NCBI GenBank assembly: GCA_963695985.1
Contig: CAVOIC010000002.1
Location: 1-64,000 of the forward strand
Direction: 5' to 3'
Length of the DNA stretch: 64,000 nt
Source of the DNA: DATBVX01 sp963695985
GTDB taxonomy: Bacteria; Pseudomonadota; Gammaproteobacteria; Steroidobacterales; Steroidobacteraceae
The translations under genes and the position numbers were made by a program. Each line of letters begins with the position of its first letter. Position 1 is the stretch's first letter. Shown here in pieces: positions 27,581-35,227 of the stretch. The notes beneath the pieces are model-generated. The model had not been told where the DNA came from. It saw only the letters and a list, made by a program, of their open reading frames with translations, and made no database searches.

Positions 27581-28162
27581 TCACTCAGCCTGTATTTCAT
27601 CGTAAATGGCCTGCAGCCGTTGGCGGAGCCGCAGCACCGCATAGCGCTTGCGCGCGATCAGCGTGTTGATTCCGACGCCCGTCCGTGCGGACATTTCCTT
27701 GAAACTCAACCCCTCGACCTCGTGTGCCAGAAACACCTCGCGCTGTTCGACTGGCATGGCCTCCAGGGCATCCTCCAGCTCATCGATCAATAGAGCGCGT
27801 GTGTAGGCGCCTTCTGGTCCGGGATCGAGCGCCGGAAGCAGGTTTTCCAGCGCACGCGAATCTTCATCCGTCGCGACCGCCTGGTCTGCCAGTGCTTCCG
27901 GTTTCTTCTTGCGAAAGAGATCGGTGATGCGATTCCGTGCCACGCGAAAGAGCCACGCGCCTACGTCCTCGATCAGCTTCAGCGACCGGTACGCCAGGAC
28001 CAGCTCGACGAACACATCCTGCAGGATGTCGTCGACCTCGGCCGGTTCCGCGAGCTGTCGGCGGATCCAATTACGAAGCCGGAGCCGTTCTCGGCCCACG
28101 ACCTCGGAAACCTGCCGGGCCTGCTCTGCGTTCATGCGCGCTGTGAGAGCCAGCTCTTGCAT
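27581..28162 (-). CDS. ECF-type RNA polymerase sigma factor
   Basis: 193 residues. Sigma region 2 spans about 30-95 (VDDILQDVFVELVLAY, then AWLFRVARNRITDLFRKKK) and region 4 about 130-185 (MPVEQREVFLAHEVEGLSFK and GVGINTLIARKRYAVLRL, the -35 recognition helix). It encodes a two-domain alternative sigma factor. A Met at 28135 is an equally plausible start. The target promoter sequence is unknown. Confidence 0.92.
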   Translation of the reverse strand: MQELALTARMNAEQARQVSEVVGRERLRLRNWIRRQLAEPAEVDDILQDVFVELVLAYRSLKLIEDVGAWLFRVARNRITDLFRKKKPEALADQAVATDEDSRALENLLPALDPGPEGAYTRALLIDELEDALEAMPVEQREVFLAHEVEGLSFKEMSARTGVGINTLIARKRYAVLRLRQRLQAIYDEIQAE

Positions 28163-28282
28163 CTGGCTTTGTAGACGAATGACAAGCGCGGATATTGTAT
28201 CGACGGGCGCATCGGTTCAGGTCGTGGGACCACGGCGATCGCGCAATAACCCCAAGGTCGGATCGCGCGTCGGGTCCACGAC

Positions 28283-28453
28283 ATGGGCTTAAGCGCCGAG
28301 GCCGAACGCATGCGCCGCACTGCCGAGGAATCCGTCGCCCTTCAGCGCACCGCCATCGAGCGCATGAAGCGCGTCGGCCGGATCGTCCTACCCTTGATCC
28401 TCGTGCTCATCGCGCTCGTCGTATGGCTCATCATGAAGTATCGACTTCTCTGA
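28283..28453 (+). CDS. Small single-span membrane protein (56 aa)
   Basis: ATG 28283 to TGA 28451-28453. The first 32 residues are a charged amphipathic helix (MGLSAEAERMRRTAEES and on) followed by one strong membrane helix (VGRIVLPLILVLIALVVWLI) and a short tail MKYRLL. The pattern is that of a tail-anchored peptide with a cytoplasmic helix. It is divergent from the sigma factor gene. Function unknown. Confidence 0.6.
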   Translation: MGLSAEAERMRRTAEESVALQRTAIERMKRVGRIVLPLILVLIALVVWLIMKYRLL

Positions 28454-28469
28454 CCAATCTCGGTGTCTT

Positions 28470-28510
28470 GCAAATCGGGCTCAAAATGTGATTCCCATGT
28501 CCCAATTGTC
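28470..28510. promoter_or_regulatory. Possible operator related to the LAL-regulator sites
   Basis: GCAAATCGGG at 28470-28479 is identical to the first half-site at 31922 and 35133. CCCAATTGTC follows at 28501-28510, resembling the opposing half-site CCCAAnTTGC. The spacing (31 bases between half-site starts) differs from the 17 seen at the other two places. It lies 75-115 bases upstream of the HtrA-like protease start. Weak on its own. Confidence 0.35.
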
Positions 28511-28584
28511 CCTTCACATAGTGTGACTCACGCACCACGCGCCGTCCCTTGTCCCAACGACAATGGCAAGGGAGAGGTAGCTTG

Positions 28585-29895
28585 ATGCGCGTCACACTTT
28601 CTGTCGCCTTGCTGCTTGCAACGACGCCGAGTTTCGCTGGGTCCACCGCTGAAACGGCGTTTGAGAACGCTCGCGACTGGACGGTCTATATCAAGACGTC
28701 CGTGGATCGTGCCTTTGTCGAAGACAACCAGGGTTCTCTTACGGGCTCGGGCATGGTCATCGACGCAGCTCGTGGGTGGGTGCTGACCAACGCTCACGTC
28801 AGCAGCCATTCCTATAGCCAGATTGCCATTGCCTTCCGCGGTGGGAAGCCACTCCCGGCAAAGCGTGTATACGTCGACCCGTATCTTGATCTCGCGATCA
28901 TCGCTTACGATCCGCGGCTCCTTCAATCTCCGCCGCCGGAGCCGACACTCGAATGCGACAGCCTGCCCCCTGTTGGCCATCCCGTTGGCGCCTTCGGCCA
29001 TCCCTGGGGTTTCCGCTTTACCGGCACGCGCGGCATTGCGTCTGCCGTCACGTCGCGGCTCGGGCCCGACATGCTGCAAACGGACGCCCCGATCAACGCT
29101 GGCAACTCCGGCGGTCCGCTAATCAGCCTCGAATCGGGTCGTGTGCTCGGCGTGAACACGGCGACCCTATCCAAGGGAACGAGCGAGGGAATGAGCTTCG
29201 CCATTCCCATGCCCTTCGCTTGCACCATCATCAACCTGTTGAGGCAGGGGCGGGATCCTTCACCGCCGGACGCGCTCGTTGACTTCGCAATCGACGAGGA
29301 CAACGAGTACACGATGGTCGTCGCCAGTAGCCGATTGCCCGCGGGCGGCATTGACCTTCATGTCGGTGACGAACTTATCTCAGCAGGTGTATCCGCCCGA
29401 GCACTCAACAGCGCTTCTGACCTGGTTGACGCTCTGCGTGGGGGACTGAACGACGTAACACTGCGGGTTCGGCGTAACGGAGCGGACATCACCCTCAGAG
29501 GTCAATGGCCGGCAGCAGCGCGCATCACTGAGCGGCAAGCGCTCTGGCTCTCTGGCGCGATGTTTGCGAGCGCTGAGCACGTCTCTGCCGGTTTCAAGGG
29601 ACTTCCTGCCCTCATGGTTCACCACGTCGAACCGGGTTCAGACGCCGAGGCCTCCAATATCGCCCCTTTCGATCTTCTGCTCACCGCAGATGGGCACGAG
29701 GTCCGCTCATTGCTTGAACTTGAGACGCTAGCAAGACGAGCCCTGGCTGAAGATCGCAAACTTGCACTCATCTTTCTTCGCCTCGCGCCCGCGAATCAGA
29801 TGGAGTTGTTCCTTCACGAACGTCGCTATCTGGCCGCTACAGATCTCGAGTGGATCGGCGAGAATCGCACTATCGTAGGAAGCGCGTCGCACTAG
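28585..29895 (+). CDS. HtrA/DegP-like serine protease with C-terminal PDZ-like region
   Basis: 436 residues from ATG 28585 (GGGAGAGG upstream); signal peptide to about FAGST. The trypsin-like domain has the full triad: His in VLTNAHVS (about 72), Asp in PYLDLAIIAYD (about 104) and Ser in INAGNSGGPLIS (about 180). Two PDZ-like modules follow (about 245-310 and 325-410, the second with LPALMVHHVEPGSDAEASNI). HtrA proteins degrade or refold damaged periplasmic proteins. It stands alone as a transcript; a possible operator lies upstream. Confidence 0.9.
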   Translation: MRVTLSVALLLATTPSFAGSTAETAFENARDWTVYIKTSVDRAFVEDNQGSLTGSGMVIDAARGWVLTNAHVSSHSYSQIAIAFRGGKPLPAKRVYVDPYLDLAIIAYDPRLLQSPPPEPTLECDSLPPVGHPVGAFGHPWGFRFTGTRGIASAVTSRLGPDMLQTDAPINAGNSGGPLISLESGRVLGVNTATLSKGTSEGMSFAIPMPFACTIINLLRQGRDPSPPDALVDFAIDEDNEYTMVVASSRLPAGGIDLHVGDELISAGVSARALNSASDLVDALRGGLNDVTLRVRRNGADITLRGQWPAAARITERQALWLSGAMFASAEHVSAGFKGLPALMVHHVEPGSDAEASNIAPFDLLLTADGHEVRSLLELETLARRALAEDRKLALIFLRLAPANQMELFLHERRYLAATDLEWIGENRTIVGSASH

Positions 29896-29944
29896 CTAAA
29901 GCCTCGGTCGAGCAGATCGCGGCCTGCCACGAGCCGCCTACGTA

Positions 29945-30306
29945 CTAGTCGTGAACGTCGTAGCCGCGGCGCGAGAGGTTGGTTCCACATTTTACGAAAC
30001 GCGCCGACAGTTGGCCCGCAACTGAATTCGGGTCCGCTGTTTCGTTACGCCAAGTGTCCCAGGCCTTGCCGAACGTTGCCGCGTCTTTGGTGCGGCCGAC
30101 CCAGTATAAGGAGACAAGGTTCTGGGCGCCTGGAGCGGCGTCAACACCTCGGCCTTGTAGCTGTACTTGGCGCCCCACTACGTATTGAAGTCCTTCACGA
30201 TTTGCATTTCAGTCGCGAAGGTGCAGCCTTCGTTGAGCTTGAACTCGATGACATCGACATAATCGGCGCTTGCGGCCATTGGCAACGCCAACAACACCAG
30301 AGTCTT
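29945..30306 (-). pseudogene. Decayed small exported protein gene
   Basis: The minus strand encodes a signal-peptide-like KTLVLLALPMAASADYVDVI and then TFATEMQIVKDFNT, where an in-frame TAG (30178-30180, one base from CAG) interrupts. After the TAG, WGAKYSYKAEVLTPLQ continues; the frame changes near 30125 into NLVSLYWVGRTKDAATFGKA and finally CGTNLSRRGYDVHD. No ATG/GTG/TTG sits at the natural start, although AAGGAGG lies just upstream. Three different lesions (start, nonsense, frameshift) indicate a dead copy of an exported protein of about 115 residues. Confidence 0.72.
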
Positions 30307-30310
30307 TGAG

Positions 30311-30760
30311 TCAATGAGCGCCGCCTCCTTTGCCGACTGAGTTTCCGTCAACTGCCGTAGCGCGTAACGCTTGTTTGAGATCTGGCCGGAAACGGCGTTG
30401 ACCGCTGCGTTCAACTCGTAGAGTTGTCGGCCGCTTCGGTATCCAGTCAGGAAGTCCTCTTCAACGCCCGCCGGCAGCACCGACGTTGAACCCGTTCGAT
30501 TCGCGGCAGTAGGTTTCAACCCCCTGCGCGTAGCCCGCGCGATAAGCGTCGAGATCGGGGGACACGCCGTGCTTAGCGCACGCCTTACGATAGTCGCCGA
30601 TCCTCGCGACCGAGGCGCCCTTGGCGCCGTCTTCGAACCCCACGGAATGCCAATCGCTGACCTCGCACTCCAATCGACCCATCGTGCTGCATCCCACCAC
30701 AGTGATTACGGTGAGCGGCAGCAGCACGCGCCAGGACAAACTCCAGGGGTTCATCTTCAT
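30311..30760 (-). CDS. DUF2799-type lipoprotein, one frameshift
   Basis: From ATG 30760 (MKMNPWSLSWRV) a lipobox VVGC at about residue 22 is followed by DWHSVGFEDGAKG, YRKACAKHGVSPDLDAYRAG and TYCRESNGFNVG, the DUF2799 pattern. The frame then breaks near 30475 and resumes with VEEDFLTGYRSGRQLYELNA and a helical tail ISNKRYALRQL. Removing one G from a GGG joins the halves. The family is of unknown function; members are envelope lipoproteins. The second frame runs on without a stop into the neighbouring decayed gene, so the true C-terminus is uncertain. Confidence 0.75.
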
Positions 30761-30929
30761 CGCAACGCCTCGCAAACCATACGGGTTCGGACCGCGCGGC
30801 GACCTTAGTACAGCCGTGATTGAGCTCACGAGAAGGCAGGGTTGCGAGCCTGGGTGGCGCTTCTTGGACCGCATCGCGGTCGCGCGTGCGCCCGCTCCCT
30901 AGGCGCACGCGCTGGTATCTCGTGTCAGC

Positions 30930-31544
30930 TCACTCGGTCGGTTGCTTGTCGCAGGACACTTCCGTGTTCCAGTCGGCGAAGCTGCCGTTTGGGTTGTCTT
31001 CCCACGCCCAGACGTGGATTTCGTAGAACGCTGGCAAGGTGTAGCGGTTGGGCTCGGTCACCAGGTTCATCAGATGCCCTTCCAGCGTTGGCTGCTTGCC
31101 GCCGCTCGTGGCCTTCCAGACGTCGGCCAGCTCAATGAACTCGACGCCGACGAGACGCATTGCACCGTTCGACATCGGCTCGTAGATCAACGCTTCCGGC
31201 TGATCGGCGCGCAGGATGCCGTCACCAATGCGTCCGTCCTTGACGAAATGCACCCCCATCGCGCCCGAATTCGGGCCACTGACGCAGGGGGTGGCCCGCG
31301 CCCAGCCGCCTTCATTGATCATGACGTTGATGTCCCGGTATTTCGCAGTCGCCCGGCGCACTCTCTCGACGAGCGGCGAAAAGGACTTCTTCGCCGAAGA
31401 TTGCTGGGCGAATGCTGCCAGAGCAGACCCGGGCTGCTCCGTCGCCGTGGCGGCGAGGGGTATTCCCAGCGACAACACTACGAGCGCTGCACAGCGAAAC
31501 CTGCTCGTCGGCGTTCTCACGGATTCCTGAACGGGGCTCTTCAT
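30930..31544 (-). CDS. Exported protein of unknown function (204 aa)
   Basis: ATG 31544 has AGGAG seven bases upstream. A signal peptide (SRFRCAALVVLSLGIPLAATA) follows a short polar leader. The mature protein has GGWARATPCVSGPNSGAMGVH, then LRADQPEALIYEPMSNGAMR and YEIHVWAWEDNPNGSFADWN, with two Cys (one near the C-terminus). It belongs to the type of small periplasmic protein found in soil bacteria that often lies near DUF4242 genes; no function is known. It lies 38 bases downstream of the DUF4242 gene. Confidence 0.75.
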   Translation of the reverse strand: MKSPVQESVRTPTSRFRCAALVVLSLGIPLAATATEQPGSALAAFAQQSSAKKSFSPLVERVRRATAKYRDINVMINEGGWARATPCVSGPNSGAMGVHFVKDGRIGDGILRADQPEALIYEPMSNGAMRLVGVEFIELADVWKATSGGKQPTLEGHLMNLVTEPNRYTLPAFYEIHVWAWEDNPNGSFADWNTEVSCDKQPTE

Positions 31545-31582
31545 TGTCTTCTCCTCGCCGGTGACTCCCGGCTGCTGGGTGT

Positions 31583-31855
31583 CTACTTGTAGAAGTAAGG
31601 ATCGAGGACGCGAACCTCGGTGATGTGCTCGACCGGGAGCTTGTTGCGGTTCGCCGTACGGCGGATCGCCTCGGGCGACGGTGCGTCGTACACGCAGAAC
31701 GTCTTCTTCCTGTCCGCGCTCACGTAGGAATGTACCCACGTGACCTGCTCCGTCATGTTGCTGTCGACCACCGCCAGGCAGGCCCTGGCGCCGGCCTCGT
31801 CGACGGGAATGTTCAGTCCGTCCGGAAACTCTCGTTCGACGACATAGCGGGGCAT
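31583..31855 (-). CDS. DUF4242 family protein
   Basis: 90 residues from ATG 31855. MPRYVVEREFPDGLNI, VTWVHSYVSADRKKTFCVYD and PSPEAIRRTANRNKLPVEHI match DUF4242, a small ferredoxin-like fold family often labelled SCO4226-type or nickel-binding. It is divergent from the first LAL regulator and the tripartite operator lies between them, so it is a likely target of that regulator. Confidence 0.88.
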   Translation of the reverse strand: MPRYVVEREFPDGLNIPVDEAGARACLAVVDSNMTEQVTWVHSYVSADRKKTFCVYDAPSPEAIRRTANRNKLPVEHITEVRVLDPYFYK

Positions 31856-31921
31856 GGTGTCAACTCCGATCGTTTGGCTTACAGCCACTTGGTAGTGCAC
31901 GGTAACGGTGCGCAGGCAGCC

Positions 31922-31970
31922 GCAAATCGGGCGACCTACCCAAATTGCACCGGCCATACACCCAGATTGC
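31922..31970. promoter_or_regulatory. Three-half-site operator, copy 1
   Basis: GCAAATCGGG (31922-31931), CCCAAATTGC (31939-31948) and CCCAGATTGC (31961-31970). The first is inverted relative to the other two; starts are 17 and 22 bases apart. The same three boxes at the same distances occur at 35133-35181. The element lies in the divergent gap between the DUF4242 gene and the first LAL regulator. Confidence 0.7.
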
Positions 31971-32022
31971 GCCACCCGTACCCAGGCGCTGCGCCTTGAC
32001 GGATACTGTGACCAAGGCCGCC

Positions 32023-34611
32023 ATGGAGCTCCTGGAACGCCAATCCCAGCTCGAAGCACTGGCGCGACTCCTGCGTGAAGCAGGGACGAGCGCCGGCAAG
32101 ATTGCGCTCGTCAGCGGCGAGGCGGGCGCGGGCAAGAGCGCGCTGGTCGAGCACTTTGCCCAACAGGCATCTCGCACGGCGCGCGTGTTGTGGGGCCACT
32201 CTGATGCCCTGCAAACCTCACGCGTGCTCGGGCCCGTCAACGAACTGCTCGCCGGGATGTCACTGCAGCGGGGTGCGCGTCCGGAGTCAGATCTTTCACG
32301 GGAACAGCTGTTCTCGCGCCTGCTCGAGCGGTTCTCACCACCCAATCCGCTCACTATGGTCGTGCTCGAGGACCTGCATTGGGCCGATGAGGCCACGCTC
32401 GACTTCGTGCGCTTTCTCGGGCGGCGCATTCAGCGCACGCGTTGCCTGCTGATCGCGACCTATCGTGACGACGAGCTGCCCCCAATGCATCTGCTGCGTG
32501 GCGTGCTCGGCGAGCTGACCGGACAGCACACGGCCCGCATCTATCTGCCCGCCCTTTCGCTCAACGCCGTCGAGCAGCTCGCTCAAGGCACGCACCGCGA
32601 CGCCCGCCAGGTCTACCAGGTGACCGGAGGCAATCCGTTCTTCGTGCGGGAGTTGTTGTCTGCCCCGGCTGACACCGTGCCAGAGACCGTGCGCGATGCT
32701 GTGCTGGCGCGTTTCATTCAATGCTCTCCGGCGGCGCGCGCGGTGGCGGAGTTCGTTTCTCTCCTGCCTGGCAGAACCGAGCCCTGGCTCATCCGCACGA
32801 TACTCGGCGACGTCGGCGCAGCCGCCGATGAAGCCGTCACGCGCGGGCTCTTGCGCTACTTCGACGAGGCGCTCGCCTTTCGCCACGAGTTGGGGCGGCT
32901 CGCAGTCGAAAGCACCATCCCGCGTGCACGTTCTCAAGTGCTGCACCAACGTATCCTGCGGGTTCTCATTGAGCACGAGGCCGACCTCTCACAACTCGTG
33001 CATCACGCCTCACATGCACAGGACGTGAAAGCCCTGCTGGAATACGCTCCGCGGGCCGCCCAGCAGGCCGCGCTCGCCGGCGCACACCGCGAGGCCGCTG
33101 CGCATCTGGCGACCGCGCTTCGCCATGCGGATACGCTGAGCGCGCCGGAGCGCGCCCGTCTCTTCGAAATGCATGCGACCGAATGCAACGTAACCAACCA
33201 GTCTGACGCCCTCATCTCTGGAACCCAGGCACTCGCACTCTGGCGCGAGCTGGGCGATGTCGCGGCGCAGGCACGCGTGCTGTTGTTGCTCAAATGGCCG
33301 TACTGGAAGTCCGGTGATAAAGCGGCTGCCGATCGGCAGGTGGCCGAAGCCATCGCGCTGCTCGAGACCCTGCCTCCAGGAAGAGACCTCGCCATGGCTT
33401 ATAGCTCTCGCTCGCAACTGGCGATGACGAGCGCGCGTACGGAGGAGGCGCTGGAATATGGGCAGCGTGCGCTCGATGTCGCTGCGCAATTCGAAGACCA
33501 CAGCGTGCGGTCTCACTCACTCAACAATATCGGCTCCGCGCTGCTGCAGGCAGGCGACGAGACCGGGCGCGCGCAGCTTGAACAAAGTCTCGCCGTCGCC
33601 CTCGAGCACAATCTGCATTACCATGCCGGGCGCGCTTACTCCAACCTGGTGAGCACTGCGGTCAGCCAGCATTTCCCTGACCTGGCAGAGCGCTACGTAG
33701 CCGAGGGCATCGCGTACTGCGATGTGCACGAGGTCCAGGACTCCCTCAACTACATTCGCGCCTACGCTGCACACTTCGAGCTCAACAAAGGTCAATGGGA
33801 CAACGCTGCGCGGCTAGCCACGGAGCTGATCGAGCACCATGCGCTTGCGATCGCGCAGCGCATACCTTCCCTGGTGGTGCTGGCGGCCGTTCGTGCCCGA
33901 CGTGGTGATCCCGGCGTCGACCCGCTCCTCGATGAAGCCGCCCGGCTCGCACGACCGACCGGTGAATTGCAGCGAATCGGGCGCGTCGCGGCGATCCGCG
34001 CGGAGATCGCCTGGTACCGCGGCGACCTTAAGCGCGTAGCGGACGAAGCTGCCGTCGGGTTGAAAGCGGCCGAGGGTCATCGAGATCTTTGGCTGCAGAG
34101 CGAGCTTGCTTACTGGGGACGTCGCGCCGATTCGCGGATGGAACTGGCTTACGAGATCGCTGAGCCGTACCGGCTCATGATTGAAGCAGATTGGGAAGCT
34201 GCGGCTGCGGCCTGGCAACGGCTCGGTATGCCCTATGAACAGGCGCTGGCACTGTCTGACGGACCGGAAAGCGCACTACGAGAGTCGCTGACGATCCTCG
34301 AACAACTGGGGGCCGGCCCGCTCGCCGCGATCGTGCGTCAGCGCCTGCGCGAGTTGGGCGTGCGCGGCATTCCGCGCGGGCCGCGTGCCTCAACGCGTGA
34401 CAATCCGGCAGGGCTGACGTCGCGCGAGGTCGAAGTACTCAGGCTCCTCGTGCACGGACACACGAACTCGGAGCTCGCCCACCGGTTGCACCTGTCGGCG
34501 AAAACCGTCGATCATCACGTCTCCTCGATCCTGGAGAAGCTCAAAGTCCATTCGCGCACCGAAGCCGTCGCCGCCGCCTTCGGCCTCGGTATTGTAAGAG
34601 CAGCGACCTAG
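32023..34611 (+). CDS. LAL-type (MalT-like) LuxR transcriptional regulator with ATPase domain
   Basis: 862 residues from ATG 32023. An N-terminal STAND/AAA ATPase has Walker A GEAGAGKS (about 36) and Walker B VVLEDLHWADEAT (about 110). A long TPR-like helical region (about 350-780) follows, then a C-terminal LuxR HTH: GLTSREVEVLRLLVHG and LSAKTVDHHVSSILEKL. Such proteins are signal-gated activators that oligomerise with ATP when a ligand binds the helical sensor. The signal is unknown. It is closely similar to the second copy at 35228, so the pair arose by duplication. Confidence 0.92.
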   Translation: MELLERQSQLEALARLLREAGTSAGKIALVSGEAGAGKSALVEHFAQQASRTARVLWGHSDALQTSRVLGPVNELLAGMSLQRGARPESDLSREQLFSRLLERFSPPNPLTMVVLEDLHWADEATLDFVRFLGRRIQRTRCLLIATYRDDELPPMHLLRGVLGELTGQHTARIYLPALSLNAVEQLAQGTHRDARQVYQVTGGNPFFVRELLSAPADTVPETVRDAVLARFIQCSPAARAVAEFVSLLPGRTEPWLIRTILGDVGAAADEAVTRGLLRYFDEALAFRHELGRLAVESTIPRARSQVLHQRILRVLIEHEADLSQLVHHASHAQDVKALLEYAPRAAQQAALAGAHREAAAHLATALRHADTLSAPERARLFEMHATECNVTNQSDALISGTQALALWRELGDVAAQARVLLLLKWPYWKSGDKAAADRQVAEAIALLETLPPGRDLAMAYSSRSQLAMTSARTEEALEYGQRALDVAAQFEDHSVRSHSLNNIGSALLQAGDETGRAQLEQSLAVALEHNLHYHAGRAYSNLVSTAVSQHFPDLAERYVAEGIAYCDVHEVQDSLNYIRAYAAHFELNKGQWDNAARLATELIEHHALAIAQRIPSLVVLAAVRARRGDPGVDPLLDEAARLARPTGELQRIGRVAAIRAEIAWYRGDLKRVADEAAVGLKAAEGHRDLWLQSELAYWGRRADSRMELAYEIAEPYRLMIEADWEAAAAAWQRLGMPYEQALALSDGPESALRESLTILEQLGAGPLAAIVRQRLRELGVRGIPRGPRASTRDNPAGLTSREVEVLRLLVHGHTNSELAHRLHLSAKTVDHHVSSILEKLKVHSRTEAVAAAFGLGIVRAAT

Positions 34612-34641
34612 AGTGAAGTGAAGGGTGGACGGGAGTGGAGT

Positions 34642-34688
34642 CAGGTCTTGCAGCCACGCGGATAGCCGCCGCTTGACTACAAGACCTG
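34642..34688. terminator. Possible bidirectional terminator between convergent genes
   Basis: CAGGTCTTG (34642-34650) pairs with CAAGACCTG (34680-34688) around a loop that contains a smaller GCGG/CCGC dyad. It lies between the first LAL regulator and the convergent UrcA gene. No T-run follows on either strand, so intrinsic termination is uncertain. Confidence 0.35.
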
Positions 34689-34702
34689 CCCACGAACACG
34701 GA

Positions 34703-35065
34703 CTAGTTGCTCGCGAGTCTTGGCATGTGCGCGCGGTAGATCGCAGACAGCTGGGGGCTGTTGACCTGCGCCACCGCATTCGCCACTGCAGTCGTGTAGC
34801 ACGGACCTGTCTTAATGTGCATTTCGGGAAACGGGCCGACATATCCATCGCAGACGTCGTAGGCCGCTCGCTGAATGCGCCGGTACAGGACCTGGGCACC
34901 CTCGGAGCGCGACAAGTCTAGCTCCCCGAAGTGCACCGTGACGCTTCGAACGTCGACCGCACCAGGGTTCGCAGGCGCTGCGGTCGAGGCGATGCCCAGT
35001 AAGAGCGCCGCCGCTCCGATGAGAAACTTTCGCATTGCGTCGTTTGACTGAATGGTTGCGTACAT
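34703..35065 (-). CDS. UrcA family protein (copy 1)
   Basis: 120 residues from ATG 35065 (AGGAGA nine bases upstream). A signal peptide (MRKFLIGAAALLLGIASTA, after ten residues) precedes the UrcA domain: VTVHFGELDLSRSEGAQVLY, RIQRAAYDVC, then GPCYTTAVANAVAQVNSP, with two Cys that can form a disulfide. UrcA proteins are small periplasmic proteins of unknown function common in sphingomonads and Steroidobacter-like bacteria. Divergent from the second LAL regulator, with the operator between. Confidence 0.88.
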   Translation of the reverse strand: MYATIQSNDAMRKFLIGAAALLLGIASTAAPANPGAVDVRSVTVHFGELDLSRSEGAQVLYRRIQRAAYDVCDGYVGPFPEMHIKTGPCYTTAVANAVAQVNSPQLSAIYRAHMPRLASN

Positions 35066-35132
35066 GATCGTTCTCCTGAAGGTTGGTTGACATCTATCCC
35101 ACGGGAAACAGAGTAGAGACGCGCACGCGGCG

Positions 35133-35181
35133 GCAAATCGGGGGCTTTCCCCAACTTGCAGGCCAGTGACCCCCAATTTGC
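35133..35181. promoter_or_regulatory. Three-half-site operator, copy 2
   Basis: GCAAATCGGG (35133-35142), CCCAACTTGC (35150-35159) and CCCAATTTGC (35172-35181). Half-site starts are again 17 and 22 bases apart, exactly as in copy 1. GGCCA follows the second box in both copies and GCnACCC follows the third. It lies between the UrcA gene (copy 1) and the second LAL regulator. Confidence 0.7.
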
Positions 35182-35227
35182 GCTACCCCGGTGATATGGC
35201 TTTCCGGATACTGGTCCACGAGGCGCC

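Noticed and set aside
27219..28162. A confirmed sigma/anti-sigma pair
   Set aside because: The membrane protein has no anti-sigma domain or zinc motif; only position supports a link.
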